Source of the DNA: Merdicola sp963557785
GTDB taxonomy: Bacteria; Bacillota; Clostridia; TANB77; CAG-508
Direction: 5' to 3'
Assembly (NCBI GenBank): GCA_963557785.1
Contig: CAUWBF010000001.1
Span: 248,001-312,000, forward strand
Length of the DNA stretch: 64,000 bases
In this document: positions 27,492 through 36,020 of the stretch, piece by piece
Numbering within the stretch: position 1 is the first letter of the stretch
How the letters are laid out: each line of letters opens with the position of its first letter
Made by a program: the position numbers and the translations under genes
The notes under the pieces: model-generated
Database searches by the model: none
What the model saw: only the letters and a program-made list of their open reading frames with translations
Told to the model about the DNA's origin: nothing

Positions 27492-28490
27492 ATGGCATTT
27501 ATAGACGATATAAAACAAAGAGCAAAGAATGACATTAAAACTATTGTGCTTCCAGAATCTACTGATATAAGAGTTTTAACTGCAACAGATAGTATTTTAA
27601 AACAAGGTTTTGCTCGTATAATTCTTGTAGGAAATAAAGAAAGTATATTAAAAAAAGCAAATGAGAATAAGTTAAATATAGAAGAAGCGGAAATTGTAGA
27701 CCCCGCTAATTCAGAAAAATATGATGAATTTGTAAATAACTTTTTTGAATTAAGAAAGAAAAAAGGAATAAGCATAGAAAAATCAAAAGAAATGATGTTA
27801 GATCCTGTTTATTTTGGAATGATGATGGTTAAACTTGGATATGCTGATGGATTAGTCTCAGGTGCAGCTCATTCAACTTCAGATACTTTAAGACCAGCAT
27901 TACAAATATTAAAAACAGCTCCAGATACAAAATTAGTATCAGCATTTTTCTTAATGGTTGTTCCAAATTGTGAATATGGAGAAAATGGTACATTTATATT
28001 CTCAGATAGCGGACTTAATGAAAATCCTGATAGTGAGGCATTATCTGAGATTGCTATTTCTTCTAGTAAAAGCTTTGAACAATTAGTTGGAAAACAAGCA
28101 AAAGTTGCTATGTTATCTTACTCTACATATGGTAGCGCAAAATCAGAATTAACAGATAAAGTAATAAAAGCTACAGAACTAGTAAAAGAAAAAGCTCCAA
28201 ATTTAGTAGTTGATGGAGAATTACAACTAGACGCTGCAATTATACCAGAAATAGCTGAATCTAAAGCACATGGAAGTCCTGTAGCTGGTAAAGCAAATAC
28301 TTTAATTTTTCCAGATTTAAATGCTGGTAATATTGGATATAAATTAGTACAAAGATTAGCTAAAGCAGAAGCGTATGGACCACTATGTCAAGGAATTGCA
28401 AAACCTGTAAATGATTTATCAAGAGGATGTAATAGTACAGATATAGAAGGTGTTGTTGCAATAACTGCGGTTCAAGCTCAAATTATGTAA
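27492..28490 (+). CDS. pta: Phosphate acetyltransferase
   Basis: Pta converts acetyl-CoA and phosphate to acetyl phosphate, the first half of the acetate-ATP pathway. The 332-aa product is the short form with only the catalytic PTA_PTB domain: IVLPESTDIRVL near residue 18, GLVSGAAHSTSDTLRPALQ near 120, then SYSTYGSAKSE, and VDGELQLDAA with VAGKANTLIFPDLNAGNIGYK toward the C-terminus. It is followed 17 bases later by the first of two acetate kinase genes. Confidence 0.95.
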   Translation: MAFIDDIKQRAKNDIKTIVLPESTDIRVLTATDSILKQGFARIILVGNKESILKKANENKLNIEEAEIVDPANSEKYDEFVNNFFELRKKKGISIEKSKEMMLDPVYFGMMMVKLGYADGLVSGAAHSTSDTLRPALQILKTAPDTKLVSAFFLMVVPNCEYGENGTFIFSDSGLNENPDSEALSEIAISSSKSFEQLVGKQAKVAMLSYSTYGSAKSELTDKVIKATELVKEKAPNLVVDGELQLDAAIIPEIAESKAHGSPVAGKANTLIFPDLNAGNIGYKLVQRLAKAEAYGPLCQGIAKPVNDLSRGCNSTDIEGVVAITAVQAQIM

Positions 28491-28507
28491 TAAAGGAGTT
28501 GCTATAT

Positions 28508-29701
28508 ATGAAAATCTTAGTTTTAAATAGTGGGAGCTCGTCTTTAAAATATCAAGTAATTGATATGAATACAGAAGAAATGTTAGTAAAAGGCAATTAT
28601 GAAAGAATTGGACAAACAAAATCTTTTCTAACACATAAAGTTAGAGGAATTAAAAGAGTTTTTGAGCATCCTGCCAAAAATCATGAAGATGCTATTAAAT
28701 TCGTTTTAAAAAGACTTTTAAGTTCAGAGTATGGAGTTATTTCAGATTTAAGCGAGCTTGCTGGAATAGGTCATAGAGTTGTTCATGGTGGCGAAAAATT
28801 TAGCAGTTCTGTTCTTATTACTGAAGATGTTATAAAAGAAATTGAAAAATGTTCTCATTTAGCACCATTACATAATCCAGCAGCCATATTAGGAATAAAA
28901 GCTTGTATGAAAACATTACCTAATATGAAAATGGTTGCAGTATTTGATACAGCATTTCATCAAACATTACCAAAAGAACATTATATATATCCGATACCAT
29001 ATGAATATTATGAAAAATATGGCGTTCGCAAATATGGTTTCCATGGTACATCTCATATGTATGTTGCTCATCGTGTAGCAGAGTTATTAAATAAGCCAAT
29101 TGAAGAATTGAAGATAATAAATTGCCATTTAGGACAAGGTGCAAGTGTTTGTGCAATAGAGAATGGAAAATCCGTAGAAACAAGTATGGGACTTACTCCT
29201 ATGGGGGGAATACCTATGGGAACAAGATCAGGAGATTTAGACCCTTCTATTGTTACTTATCTTATGAAAAAGGAACACTTAAATCCTGATGAAATGGAAA
29301 CAATTTTGAATAAAGAATCAGGGGCTTATGGAATATCACAAATTTCTGTAGATTTTAGAGATATTGAGGCAGAAGCTGCAATAAACAATAAACAAGCAAT
29401 CTTAGCTTTAGCAAATTATAATTATCAAGTTGCATGTTATATTTTAAGATGTGCTGTTGCAATGAACGGGGTAGATGTGATAACATTTACTGCAGGTGTT
29501 GGAGAAAAAGGCATCGAATCTAGAGAAGCTATTTGTAATTATTTAAAATTTATTGGTGCAGAATTAGATTTAGAAAAAAATAATGTAAAAGGAGAGGAAA
29601 GAGAAATTTCTACTCCAAATTCAAAAATTAAATTATATATAGTACCAACAAATGAAGAATTAATGATTGCAAGAGAAACTCTAAGAGTAATAAACGATTA
29701 A
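28508..29701 (+). CDS. ackA: Acetate kinase, copy 1
   Basis: Acetate kinase makes ATP and acetate from acetyl phosphate. At 397 aa it is full length, with the ASKHA phosphate-binding start VLNSGSSSLKYQ (residues 4-15), GHRVVHGG (substrate Arg), GFHGTSH (His 180-type), GTRSGDLDP and PTNEELMIARET. Two otherwise conserved spots differ: HLGQGAS instead of HLGNG.S, and VETSMG instead of VDTSMG. I place the start at ATG 28508 with AAGGAG at 28493. A second, closely similar copy follows 53 bases on. Confidence 0.93.
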   Translation: MKILVLNSGSSSLKYQVIDMNTEEMLVKGNYERIGQTKSFLTHKVRGIKRVFEHPAKNHEDAIKFVLKRLLSSEYGVISDLSELAGIGHRVVHGGEKFSSSVLITEDVIKEIEKCSHLAPLHNPAAILGIKACMKTLPNMKMVAVFDTAFHQTLPKEHYIYPIPYEYYEKYGVRKYGFHGTSHMYVAHRVAELLNKPIEELKIINCHLGQGASVCAIENGKSVETSMGLTPMGGIPMGTRSGDLDPSIVTYLMKKEHLNPDEMETILNKESGAYGISQISVDFRDIEAEAAINNKQAILALANYNYQVACYILRCAVAMNGVDVITFTAGVGEKGIESREAICNYLKFIGAELDLEKNNVKGEEREISTPNSKIKLYIVPTNEELMIARETLRVIND

Positions 29702-29754
29702 GGTTTATAGATTTTCCAAAAAATCTAAATTATATTTTAAATGAGGTTTTAAAA

Positions 29755-30945
29755 ATGAAAGTTTTAGTTTTAAATTGTGGTAGTTCATCACTAAAATATC
29801 AATTAATCAATATGGAAGATGAATCTGTAATGGCAAAAGGAACATATGAAAGAATAGGAGAGGGTAACTCTTTTTTAACTCATAAAGTAGGAGAACAAAA
29901 AATTAGATTAGAAAATCCAGTAGATTCACACGCAGAAGCTATAGAATTTGCTTTAAAACAATTATTAAATCCTGATTATAAAGTAATAGACAGTCTAGAT
30001 GAAATTAATGCTATTGGTCATAGAGTTGTTCATGGAGGCGAAAAGTTTAGCGGTTCTGTAATAATTACAGATGAAGTTGTTAAAGAAATGGAAAAATGTT
30101 CAGATTTAGCACCTTTACACAATCCAGCAGCTATTATTGGTATAAATGCTGCAAAACAAGTAATGCCAGGCAAAGTTATGGTAGGAGTATTCGATACTGC
30201 GTTCCATCAAACAATGCCAAAAGAACATTATATATATCCAATACCATATGAGTATTATGAAAAATACGGAGTTCGTAAATATGGTTTTCATGGTACATCT
30301 CATATGTATGTTTCAAGAAGAGCAGCTGAGATAGAAAATAAACCTATAGAAGATATGAAAATAATAACTTGTCATTTAGGTCAAGGAGGAAGTATAACAG
30401 CTGTTGATGGAGGTAAATCTGTAGAAACAAGTATGGGGCTTACTCCTCTTGCTGGAATACCTATGGGAACAAGATCAGGAGATTTAGATCCTTCTATAGT
30501 TACTTTCTTAATGAAAAAAGAAGGTTTATCTGTAGAAAAAATAGAACATATCTTAAATAAACAATCTGGAATACTTGGAATATCAGGTGTTAGTCAAGAT
30601 TGTAGAGATATGGAAGCTGCTGCTGCTGAAGGTAATGAAAGGGCTAAATTAGCAATAAAAGTTCATAATTACTTAATTGCTTGCCATATAGCAAAATGTG
30701 CAGTTGCTATGGGTGGTTTTGATACTTTAGTATTTACAGCAGGAATAGGTGAAAACCAAATAAATATACGTAAAGGTATATGTGAAAACTTAAAATTCTT
30801 AGGTGTTGAAGTAGATGATGAAAGAAATAATACAAGAGGAGAAGAAGTATTAATTTCATCTGATAATTCAAAAATAAAAGTATATGTTATACCAACAAAT
30901 GAAGAATTAATGATTGCTAGAGAAACAATGAAATTAGCTAAATAA
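29755..30945 (+). CDS. ackA2: Acetate kinase, copy 2
   Basis: A tandem paralogue of the preceding gene (396 aa), clearly alike over the whole length. It keeps VLNCGSSSLKYQ, GHRVVHGG, GFHGTSH, GTRSGDLDP and PTNEELMIARET, and shares the same unusual HLGQGGS and VETSMG replacements. So the substitutions predate the duplication, or are typical for this lineage. Whether the copies differ in direction, regulation or substrate (for example acetate against propionate or butyrate) cannot be read from the sequence. A terminator follows. Confidence 0.92.
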   Translation: MKVLVLNCGSSSLKYQLINMEDESVMAKGTYERIGEGNSFLTHKVGEQKIRLENPVDSHAEAIEFALKQLLNPDYKVIDSLDEINAIGHRVVHGGEKFSGSVIITDEVVKEMEKCSDLAPLHNPAAIIGINAAKQVMPGKVMVGVFDTAFHQTMPKEHYIYPIPYEYYEKYGVRKYGFHGTSHMYVSRRAAEIENKPIEDMKIITCHLGQGGSITAVDGGKSVETSMGLTPLAGIPMGTRSGDLDPSIVTFLMKKEGLSVEKIEHILNKQSGILGISGVSQDCRDMEAAAAEGNERAKLAIKVHNYLIACHIAKCAVAMGGFDTLVFTAGIGENQINIRKGICENLKFLGVEVDDERNNTRGEEVLISSDNSKIKVYVIPTNEELMIARETMKLAK

Positions 30946-30960
30946 TTTGCAATTTACATA

Positions 30961-30997
30961 AAATCGTGTTACAATAATACTTGTAGCACGATTTTGA
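30961..30997 (+). terminator. Terminator after the acetate kinase pair
   Basis: A stem AAATCGTG-TTACA with TGTA-GCACGATTT is followed by TTGATTT. Confidence 0.75.
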
Positions 30998-31030
30998 TTT
31001 ATAGTAGATTTCGAAAGGGAGGTCATAAAT

Positions 31031-31426
31031 ATGCTCAATGAAAAAACTGCTATAAAAATAGAATTCCGGATTCCAGAGTTTTATTGGAGTGACGGCATAA
31101 TCGTTACTGACGGCAATGAGTTTTATGGTTCTCTATCTGGGGATCTAATTATTGGAACTATCGATCATTCACAAAGGGTAACTGATTTTATAATATATTT
31201 TCACTTTCCTTGTGAAGATGATGTCTATACTGACTATCTAGATCAATATTATTTCCATTTGCCAACAGTTATAAGTCTTCCTTCTAGCAATAATGTTCAA
31301 GGATGCAATGATGAAAAAGATGTTATTATTGGAGTGCTTTCTTTAAAAGGCATTTACTCTGATAGTAGTATCATATCGTACATTGAAGATTTTGTTATTG
31401 ATGAAAAAAGAAGGTTAGGCATATGA
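31031..31426 (+). CDS. Orphan protein with a straight-read CGG codon
   Basis: I do not recognise this 131-aa protein. It has a good SD (GGGAGG at 31017) and its own terminator. Composition suggests a beta-rich, acidic, soluble domain (FYWSDGIIVTDGNEFYG). The early codons use CGG, GAC, GGC and ATC more than surrounding genes, which suggests foreign origin. The in-frame CGG at 31067 must be read as Arg, since a +1 shift gives a stop about ten codons on. It lies between the acetate kinases and a DUF368 gene with no evident functional link. Confidence 0.6.
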   Translation: MLNEKTAIKIEFRIPEFYWSDGIIVTDGNEFYGSLSGDLIIGTIDHSQRVTDFIIYFHFPCEDDVYTDYLDQYYFHLPTVISLPSSNNVQGCNDEKDVIIGVLSLKGIYSDSSIISYIEDFVIDEKRRLGI

Positions 31427-31446
31427 TGAAAATGCACGTACTCCGG

Positions 31447-31486
31447 AAAAGCTTCACATTTTGTAGAATTGTGAAGCTTTTTTCTT
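31447..31486 (+). terminator. Terminator after the orphan gene
   Basis: A 12-bp stem AAAAGCTTCACA/TGTGAAGCTTTT is followed by a T-run. Confidence 0.9.
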
Positions 31487-31568
31487 TTTAAATAGTTAAA
31501 TATATATTGAAATTAATTCTATTTATTGTTAGAATTAGATTTGTATTTATTTAAGGAAGGTAAATTTT

Positions 31569-32438
31569 ATGATTGATTTTTTAAAGGGCATCATTGTAGG
31601 TATTGGAGGAATTGCTCCAGGACTTAGTGGAAGTATTTTATTGGTTATATTTGGATTATATAATAAAACTATAGAAGCTATAGGTACATTATTTAAAGAT
31701 ATTAAGAAAAATCTAAAATTTTTAGTCCCTTTATTTTTAGGATTTGGAGTAGGAGTCTTCTTATTTAGCAAGATAGTTGACTATTTTATTACAAACTATG
31801 AAATGTATACTAGATATACTTTTTTAGGATTAGTCTTAGGTACAATTCCAATATTTTATAAAGAAGTAAAAAAAGAAGGCTTTTCAAATAAATATTATAT
31901 ATTTATGGTTATTTCCTTTATACTAGGATTTAGTTTATTTTTCTTTAATAATAATCTATTTCCTACAGTTACTAATCCAAATTTAGTACAATCTGTTATA
32001 TTAGGCATAGCAGTTGCAGGTTCTACCATAATACCTGGAGTTGATAGTGCTGTTATCTTATCTTCACTTGGATTATATGAACTTTATGTAAGTTCAATAG
32101 CTGAGCTTAATTTTTCAGTATTAATTCCAGCAGGATTTGGTTTGATAATTGGTGCACTAATTATATCTTTCTTTGTAAATAAATTGATTAAAAGATATTA
32201 CACAGCTTCATTCTCAGTTATATTCGGCTTATTCCTATCAATAATACCTAATATATTAAATGAGAGTTGTACTTTAAGTTTTAATATAAATTCAATTATA
32301 TCAATAATATTAGTTATATTAGGATTTAGTATTTCTACTGTTTTTGGAAAATTAAAGGATTCTAAAGAACCTTTTAAAAATATAATAAAATCTTTAAAGA
32401 AAATTAAGTCTATAATCCTCAAAAGAGTTATAAATTAA
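31569..32438 (+). CDS. DUF368 family membrane protein
   Basis: A 289-aa polytopic membrane protein with about eight helices. The N-terminal GIVVGIGGIAPGLSGS-type block (residues 8-22) and the repeat GSTIIPGVDSAVIL near residue 155 mark the DUF368 family, where two inverted Pro-Gly repeats suggest a carrier fold. Members have been tied to undecaprenyl phosphate recycling (the PopT type of flippase), so a role in wall lipid carrier recycling is plausible. The SD is AAGGAAGG at 31552. It forms a single-gene unit. Confidence 0.85.
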   Translation: MIDFLKGIIVGIGGIAPGLSGSILLVIFGLYNKTIEAIGTLFKDIKKNLKFLVPLFLGFGVGVFLFSKIVDYFITNYEMYTRYTFLGLVLGTIPIFYKEVKKEGFSNKYYIFMVISFILGFSLFFFNNNLFPTVTNPNLVQSVILGIAVAGSTIIPGVDSAVILSSLGLYELYVSSIAELNFSVLIPAGFGLIIGALIISFFVNKLIKRYYTASFSVIFGLFLSIIPNILNESCTLSFNINSIISIILVILGFSISTVFGKLKDSKEPFKNIIKSLKKIKSIILKRVIN

Positions 32439-32448
32439 AATAATGTAG

Positions 32449-32478
32449 AGTCAGCATAGAAATATGCTGACTTTTTCA
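32449..32478 (+). terminator. Terminator after the DUF368 gene
   Basis: A perfect ten-bp stem AGTCAGCATA/TATGCTGACT with a GAAA tetraloop is followed by TTTTT. Confidence 0.92.
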
Positions 32479-32549
32479 TTTTGCGATGTACAATAATTTA
32501 CATAATTTCATATTATACTATATAACATTTTACTAAGGAGGCGATAAAA

Positions 32550-33131
32550 TTGAAATTAAAAGATAAAAAAATAGGATTTGCTTTTACAGGTTCTTTTTGT
32601 ACATTTAAAAAAACTATTCCTCAATTAAGAAAAATAGTAGAAGAGGAAGGAGGCAAAATAATTCCAATAATGTCTTTTAATACTTATACTATGGATACTA
32701 AATTTGGAAACTCAAAAGACTTTATTAAAGAAATTGAAGAAATTAGTAATAATAAGATTATTCATACAATACAAGGAGCAGAACCTATTGGACCACAAAA
32801 TCTAACAGATATAATGATTGTTGCTCCATGTTCTGGAAATACTATTGCAAAGCTTGCAAATGGAATTACTGATACGCCTGTACTTATGTCTGTAAAGTCT
32901 CATTTAAGAAATTCAAATCCAGTAGTTCTAGCTATTTCTACTAATGATGGATTATCTGGATCTGCTGCAAATATAGGAACATTACTGAATAGAACAAATT
33001 ACTTTTTCGTTCCTTTTAGACAGGATAATCCTATAACTAAACCTCGTTCATTAGTTTTCGATCCTGACTATATAATTCCAACATTGGAAGCTGCTCTTGA
33101 AAGAGAACAAATTCAACCGATTATAAAATGA
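32550..33131 (+). CDS. dpaB: Dipicolinate synthase subunit B (SpoVFB/DpaB)
   Basis: DpaB is a flavoprotein-like subunit of dipicolinic acid synthase, which makes the calcium chelator of the spore core. The 193-aa product has the Rossmann-like start IGFAFTGSFCTF (residues 8-19), IMIVAPCSGNTIAKLANGITDTPV (about 89-112) and the C-terminal VPFRQDNPITKPRSLV. Start is TTG at 32550, supported by AAGGAGGCG. Its usual partner dpaA is not adjacent, which is unusual compared with Bacillus. It supports an endospore-forming host. Confidence 0.9.
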   Translation: MKLKDKKIGFAFTGSFCTFKKTIPQLRKIVEEEGGKIIPIMSFNTYTMDTKFGNSKDFIKEIEEISNNKIIHTIQGAEPIGPQNLTDIMIVAPCSGNTIAKLANGITDTPVLMSVKSHLRNSNPVVLAISTNDGLSGSAANIGTLLNRTNYFFVPFRQDNPITKPRSLVFDPDYIIPTLEAALEREQIQPIIK

Positions 33132-33135
33132 TTTT

Positions 33136-33163
33136 AATGTAGAATTAATATTCTACATTTTAT
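33136..33163 (+). terminator. Terminator after dpaB
   Basis: A ten-bp stem AATGTAGAAT/ATTCTACATT with loop TAAT is followed by TTATTTTTA. Confidence 0.85.
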
Positions 33164-33176
33164 TTTTAGAAACTTC

Positions 33177-33205
33177 TTGACATTGAACAGTTGTTCTATT
33201 ATAAT
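33177..33205 (+). promoter_or_regulatory. SOS promoter: LexA box inside a consensus promoter
   Basis: A perfect -35 TTGACA (33177-33182) and -10 TATAAT (33200-33205) with 17-base spacing enclose GAACAGTTGTTC at 33185-33196. This matches the Firmicute LexA operator form GAAC-N4-GTTC. A weaker copy, AACAAATACTTGTT, lies just downstream at about 33217-33230. The gene controlled is the LysM protein at 33247. Confidence 0.85.
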
Positions 33206-33246
33206 GAATTAAATAAACAAATACTTGTTCGTTTAAGGAGGTATTT

Positions 33247-33546
33247 ATGAAACTAAAAATTACTAATTTTAATAAATTTATAAGAAGCATCATATTATTA
33301 ATATTTACTTTAATAGTGTTAGTATTATTAACTAAAAATGTATTTTCACATCAAGAAACAAAATATAAGACAATTTATGTATCAAGTGGAGATAGTATAT
33401 GGAGTATAGCAAAAGAAGAAATACGAGAAAATGAAATTTTTAAAAATAAGTCAACTAGGGAAGTAGTATACAATATACAAAGTTTAAATCAATTATCTTC
33501 AAGTGAAATATATGTTGGACAAAAATTATTAATTCCGATAAATTAG
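33247..33546 (+). CDS. yneA: LysM-domain membrane protein, YneA-like SOS division suppressor
   Basis: The product is 99 aa with one N-terminal transmembrane helix (about residues 14-30) and a C-terminal LysM domain (about 43-97, with YVSSGDSIWSIA and IYVGQKLLIPI). This architecture and the SOS promoter match YneA/DivS-type inhibitors, which block septation during DNA damage in Firmicutes. The usual neighbour lexA is not in this window. The family name rests on architecture and regulation, not on close sequence recognition. The SD is AAGGAGG at 33235. Confidence 0.8.
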   Translation: MKLKITNFNKFIRSIILLIFTLIVLVLLTKNVFSHQETKYKTIYVSSGDSIWSIAKEEIRENEIFKNKSTREVVYNIQSLNQLSSSEIYVGQKLLIPIN

Positions 33547-33594
33547 ATATTATCAGTATATTAGAACAAGAAAGATATAAATTACGATAATTAG

Positions 33595-33626
33595 GATAGA
33601 TAATCAGTTGAAATTATTTATCTTTT
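33595..33626 (+). terminator. Probable terminator after the yneA-like gene
   Basis: A ten-bp stem GATAGATAAT/ATTATTTATC with one G-U pair is followed by TTTTG. Confidence 0.6.
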
Positions 33627-33686
33627 GTTATATTATCGTATTACAATTTTTCTAATATATAAAATGAGAGGTAGAGGTTATTTAAG

Positions 33687-34316
33687 ATGGAGGATACTAT
33701 TATTTATTTAATTAGACATGCTGAAACTTTTGATGAAAATGGAATTAGAAATACAAGTGAGGATTCTCAGATGATTAATGAAAAAGAAATATTGTCTGTA
33801 CAGGGTGAAGAGCAATCTAAAAAATTAAGTGAAAATAGTGAGTTACAAAATCTTGATGCTATCTGGTCGAGCAATTATACAAGGGCCAAAGCTACCGCAA
33901 AATATATAGCACATAAAAATAATTTACAATATAACTTAGATGAAAGATTGCGTGAAAGGAAACTTGGTAATATAGAAGATTTATCAAAATTTATGGATAA
34001 CAAAGAAACTAGAGATCCTTCTCGTGAACAATTAGCTTTTCCAGAATTTAAAACTCGTGATGGTGAAAGTGCAAATGATAGCAATAAAAGGATGAATGAA
34101 TTTATTAGTGAAATACTTGAAAAGTATACTGGAAAAAGGATAGCAGTTATAAGCCATGGCGGAGCAATTAAATTCTATTTGTTAAGTTTTTGTAAAGTAA
34201 ATAAAAAATTAAATCTTGAATATAAAAGAAAAGAGTTAGTAATAAATTCTCCATGCTTATTAAAAATGACTTTTAAGAAAAATAAATTAGTAAATTTGGA
34301 ACAAATTAAATGGTGA
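33687..34316 (+). CDS. Histidine phosphatase family protein
   Basis: A 209-aa phosphoglycerate-mutase-like phosphatase. The catalytic motif LIRHAET is at residues 7-13, with the partner Arg in SNYTRAKATA near residue 72, an acidic RERKLGNIED and the second His in ISHGGAIKFY near 158. The family hydrolyses small phosphate esters such as 3-phosphoglycerate, cobalamin precursors or phosphoproteins; the substrate cannot be chosen here. It is the last gene before the AT-rich non-coding stretch. Confidence 0.88.
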   Translation: MEDTIIYLIRHAETFDENGIRNTSEDSQMINEKEILSVQGEEQSKKLSENSELQNLDAIWSSNYTRAKATAKYIAHKNNLQYNLDERLRERKLGNIEDLSKFMDNKETRDPSREQLAFPEFKTRDGESANDSNKRMNEFISEILEKYTGKRIAVISHGGAIKFYLLSFCKVNKKLNLEYKRKELVINSPCLLKMTFKKNKLVNLEQIKW

Positions 34317-35554
34317 TGAATATAAATCTATTTAACATATTAAAGAACAGTAGAAGAGAGGCAAGAATAGATATGGATAAAAATAAAAAAAGAATATCGC
34401 CTTATTGCACAAAATCAAAGTTTTGTGCAAAAAGAAATAGGAGTAAAATATATAGACTATGATTATAGTCCTACCCAGTAATTTCAGCACTTTCAAGCCT
34501 TTAGCTTTATATGTACTTACTTATTATATAATTATTTTGCATTGCATATTATTTATTATTTTGTTTTATTCAACAACTTATATTACTTCATTTTTATAAC
34601 GCTTTAAAATCCATTTTAAGCTTCTTAAATATTTTATCTATATAATTTGATGTTCAATTATTTTTAATCTTTAAATTTTAATTTTATACTTTAATAATTT
34701 TTTATAATTTCTGATCCTATCTCGAATTTTTATAAAGATCTTCAAAACCCCAGAATCTCCGTATTTGCCGTATTTTACAGACAATAAACTATATGCCTTA
34801 ATTTTAAAAACGGCTTAAAATCGATTCTCGTGCGTCGCTTTTTTTGGCTTTTTTCAGACTTTTTGATATTACTATATAAATGTATGATTTTGCTACTAAA
34901 AATTGCTAAACACTAGAATTGTCAGTATTTTGCTTAAATATCAGACAACAAACTATATGGCTAATTTATAAAAATACCTTAAAATCGATTCTCGCAGGCC
35001 GTTATTTTGGCTTATTTCAGAAATTTTTATATATAATGATAACTATATTAATTTAATCATAATTTATAAAAATAATTACTAATGTTAAATTTAAAACGTT
35101 GAAAATCAGTTTATAAAGTTTTAAATGAATAATTTGATTAATTAATAAATTAAATTGCTTAAAATTGATTTTCGTAAGTTATTAATATAATTATAAATCT
35201 AAAATCATAATTAAAATCTGTAAATAAATTTATAATAATCAAATGTTCGGTTTTATAAAGTTTACGAATAAAATTATAAATTTAGAAATTTTATAATTTA
35301 CAAAGTTTTATAATTTTTATTTTTAAAGTTTATTTATAAAATATTTTATTTTTTAATTCTAAAAGTAATTTTATAACTTTCCACAAAATATTTTACTACT
35401 TATTTCTTTTTTATTTTATAAGTTTTAATTTTAACAAAATTACATAATTCGTGAAAATAGGGCTCTTCCCCCCACCAGAAATAGAATAAATTTATATAAA
35501 TTATAAGAGCAGATAATTAGTTATCTGCTCTATTTATTATTCTTATCTAAGTTA
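34317..35554. other. 1.2-kb AT-rich stretch without intact genes
   Basis: Beyond the histidine phosphatase no convincing gene is present until the pseudogene pieces at 35555. At 34379-34470 a frame reads KEYRLIAQNQSF...EIGVKYIDYDY, which looks like a remnant of a coding region without a start. The rest is T- and A-rich with two 107-base degenerate direct repeats, and a hairpin GAGCAGATAA/TTATCTGCTC at about 35506-35530. I see no tRNA or structured RNA that I can name. Confidence 0.6.
34751..35020. repeat. Two degenerate 107-bp direct repeats
   Basis: Units at 34751-34857 and 34914-35020 share CAGACAA.AAACTATATG, CTTAAAATCGATTCTCG and TTGGCTT.TTTCAG in the same order and spacing, 163 bases apart. 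A third, weaker trace (GCTTAAAATTGATTTTCG) lies at about 35157-35174. They are non-coding on both strands. Confidence 0.7.
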
Positions 35555-35821
35555 TTATTGCCATTCCCATTTTGCATAATATTTGTTTGCAGAAAATAAA
35601 ATGTACTCTTTTGCACTACCATTGCTATATACTAACATTCCACCCATTTGTTCTTCAGGTACAAAATGGAAATCTCTACTCTCCATATATTCATCTAAAT
35701 ATTGTCCACTACCTTTATTTGATGTATCTGCTGTTTTACTAAATCCTACTCTATTAGGAGTATTTTGTACTATTGTATATTCTTTATCTGTAAATAAAAT
35801 CTCTAATATTCTAATAAAATT
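35555..35821 (-). pseudogene. 3' fragment of a gene for a small conserved protein
   Basis: A frame without a start runs from 35821 to a stop at 35555, ending with SRDFHFVPEEQMGGMLVY and YYAKWEWQ. The pattern (...F.EQMG.G..Y...) is common at the C-terminus of small clostridial proteins of unknown function. The upstream half is missing, and the frame overlaps the end of the merR remnant. It is most likely a deletion scar joining two genes. Confidence 0.55.
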
Positions 35822-36003
35822 TCAATTTCCATCCCGGCATTTCTCATACATTTAATAAATTCTATCCAATTGCAAGATTCTTCATCAAAATTTCTAATTC
35901 CTTTTTCTGTCCTAGGTACTGTTGGAATTAAACCTATCTTTTCATAATACCTTATCGTATCTGCTGTTAAATCGTATTTTTTACTAACTTATGCAATTGT
36001 CAT
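35803..36003 (-). pseudogene. merR-family regulator pseudogene
   Basis: Starting at ATG 36003 with SD AAGGTGA, the frame reads M-T-I-A-stop and then continues VSKKYDLTADTIRYYEKIGL and PRTEKGIRNFDEESC. This is the winged-helix DNA-binding head of a MerR regulator. Codon 5 is TAA (35989-35991) where the family has Glu or a similar residue. The frame ends with TAG at 35803-35805 after about 65 codons, so the effector-binding part is gone. No CGG is involved, so this is ordinary decay, not the frameshift pattern seen elsewhere. It ends 18 bases before the dxs stop codon region. Confidence 0.75.
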
Positions 36004-36020
36004 TTTTTCACCTTCTTAAA

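Noticed and set aside
34374..34463. 29-codon open frame starting at ATG 34374
   Set aside because: Another frame over the same bases looks like a coding remnant, and there is no good SD.
34751..35020. CRISPR-like repeats
   Set aside because: Only two long degenerate copies, no short regular repeats or spacers, and no cas genes.
35583..35855. Plus-strand 90-aa open frame
   Set aside because: It is antisense to the two minus-strand pseudogene pieces, which show recognisable protein sequence.
35803..36003. merR stop codon as another recoding site
   Set aside because: The break is a TAA with no CGG nearby and the gene is also truncated, so it is ordinary decay.
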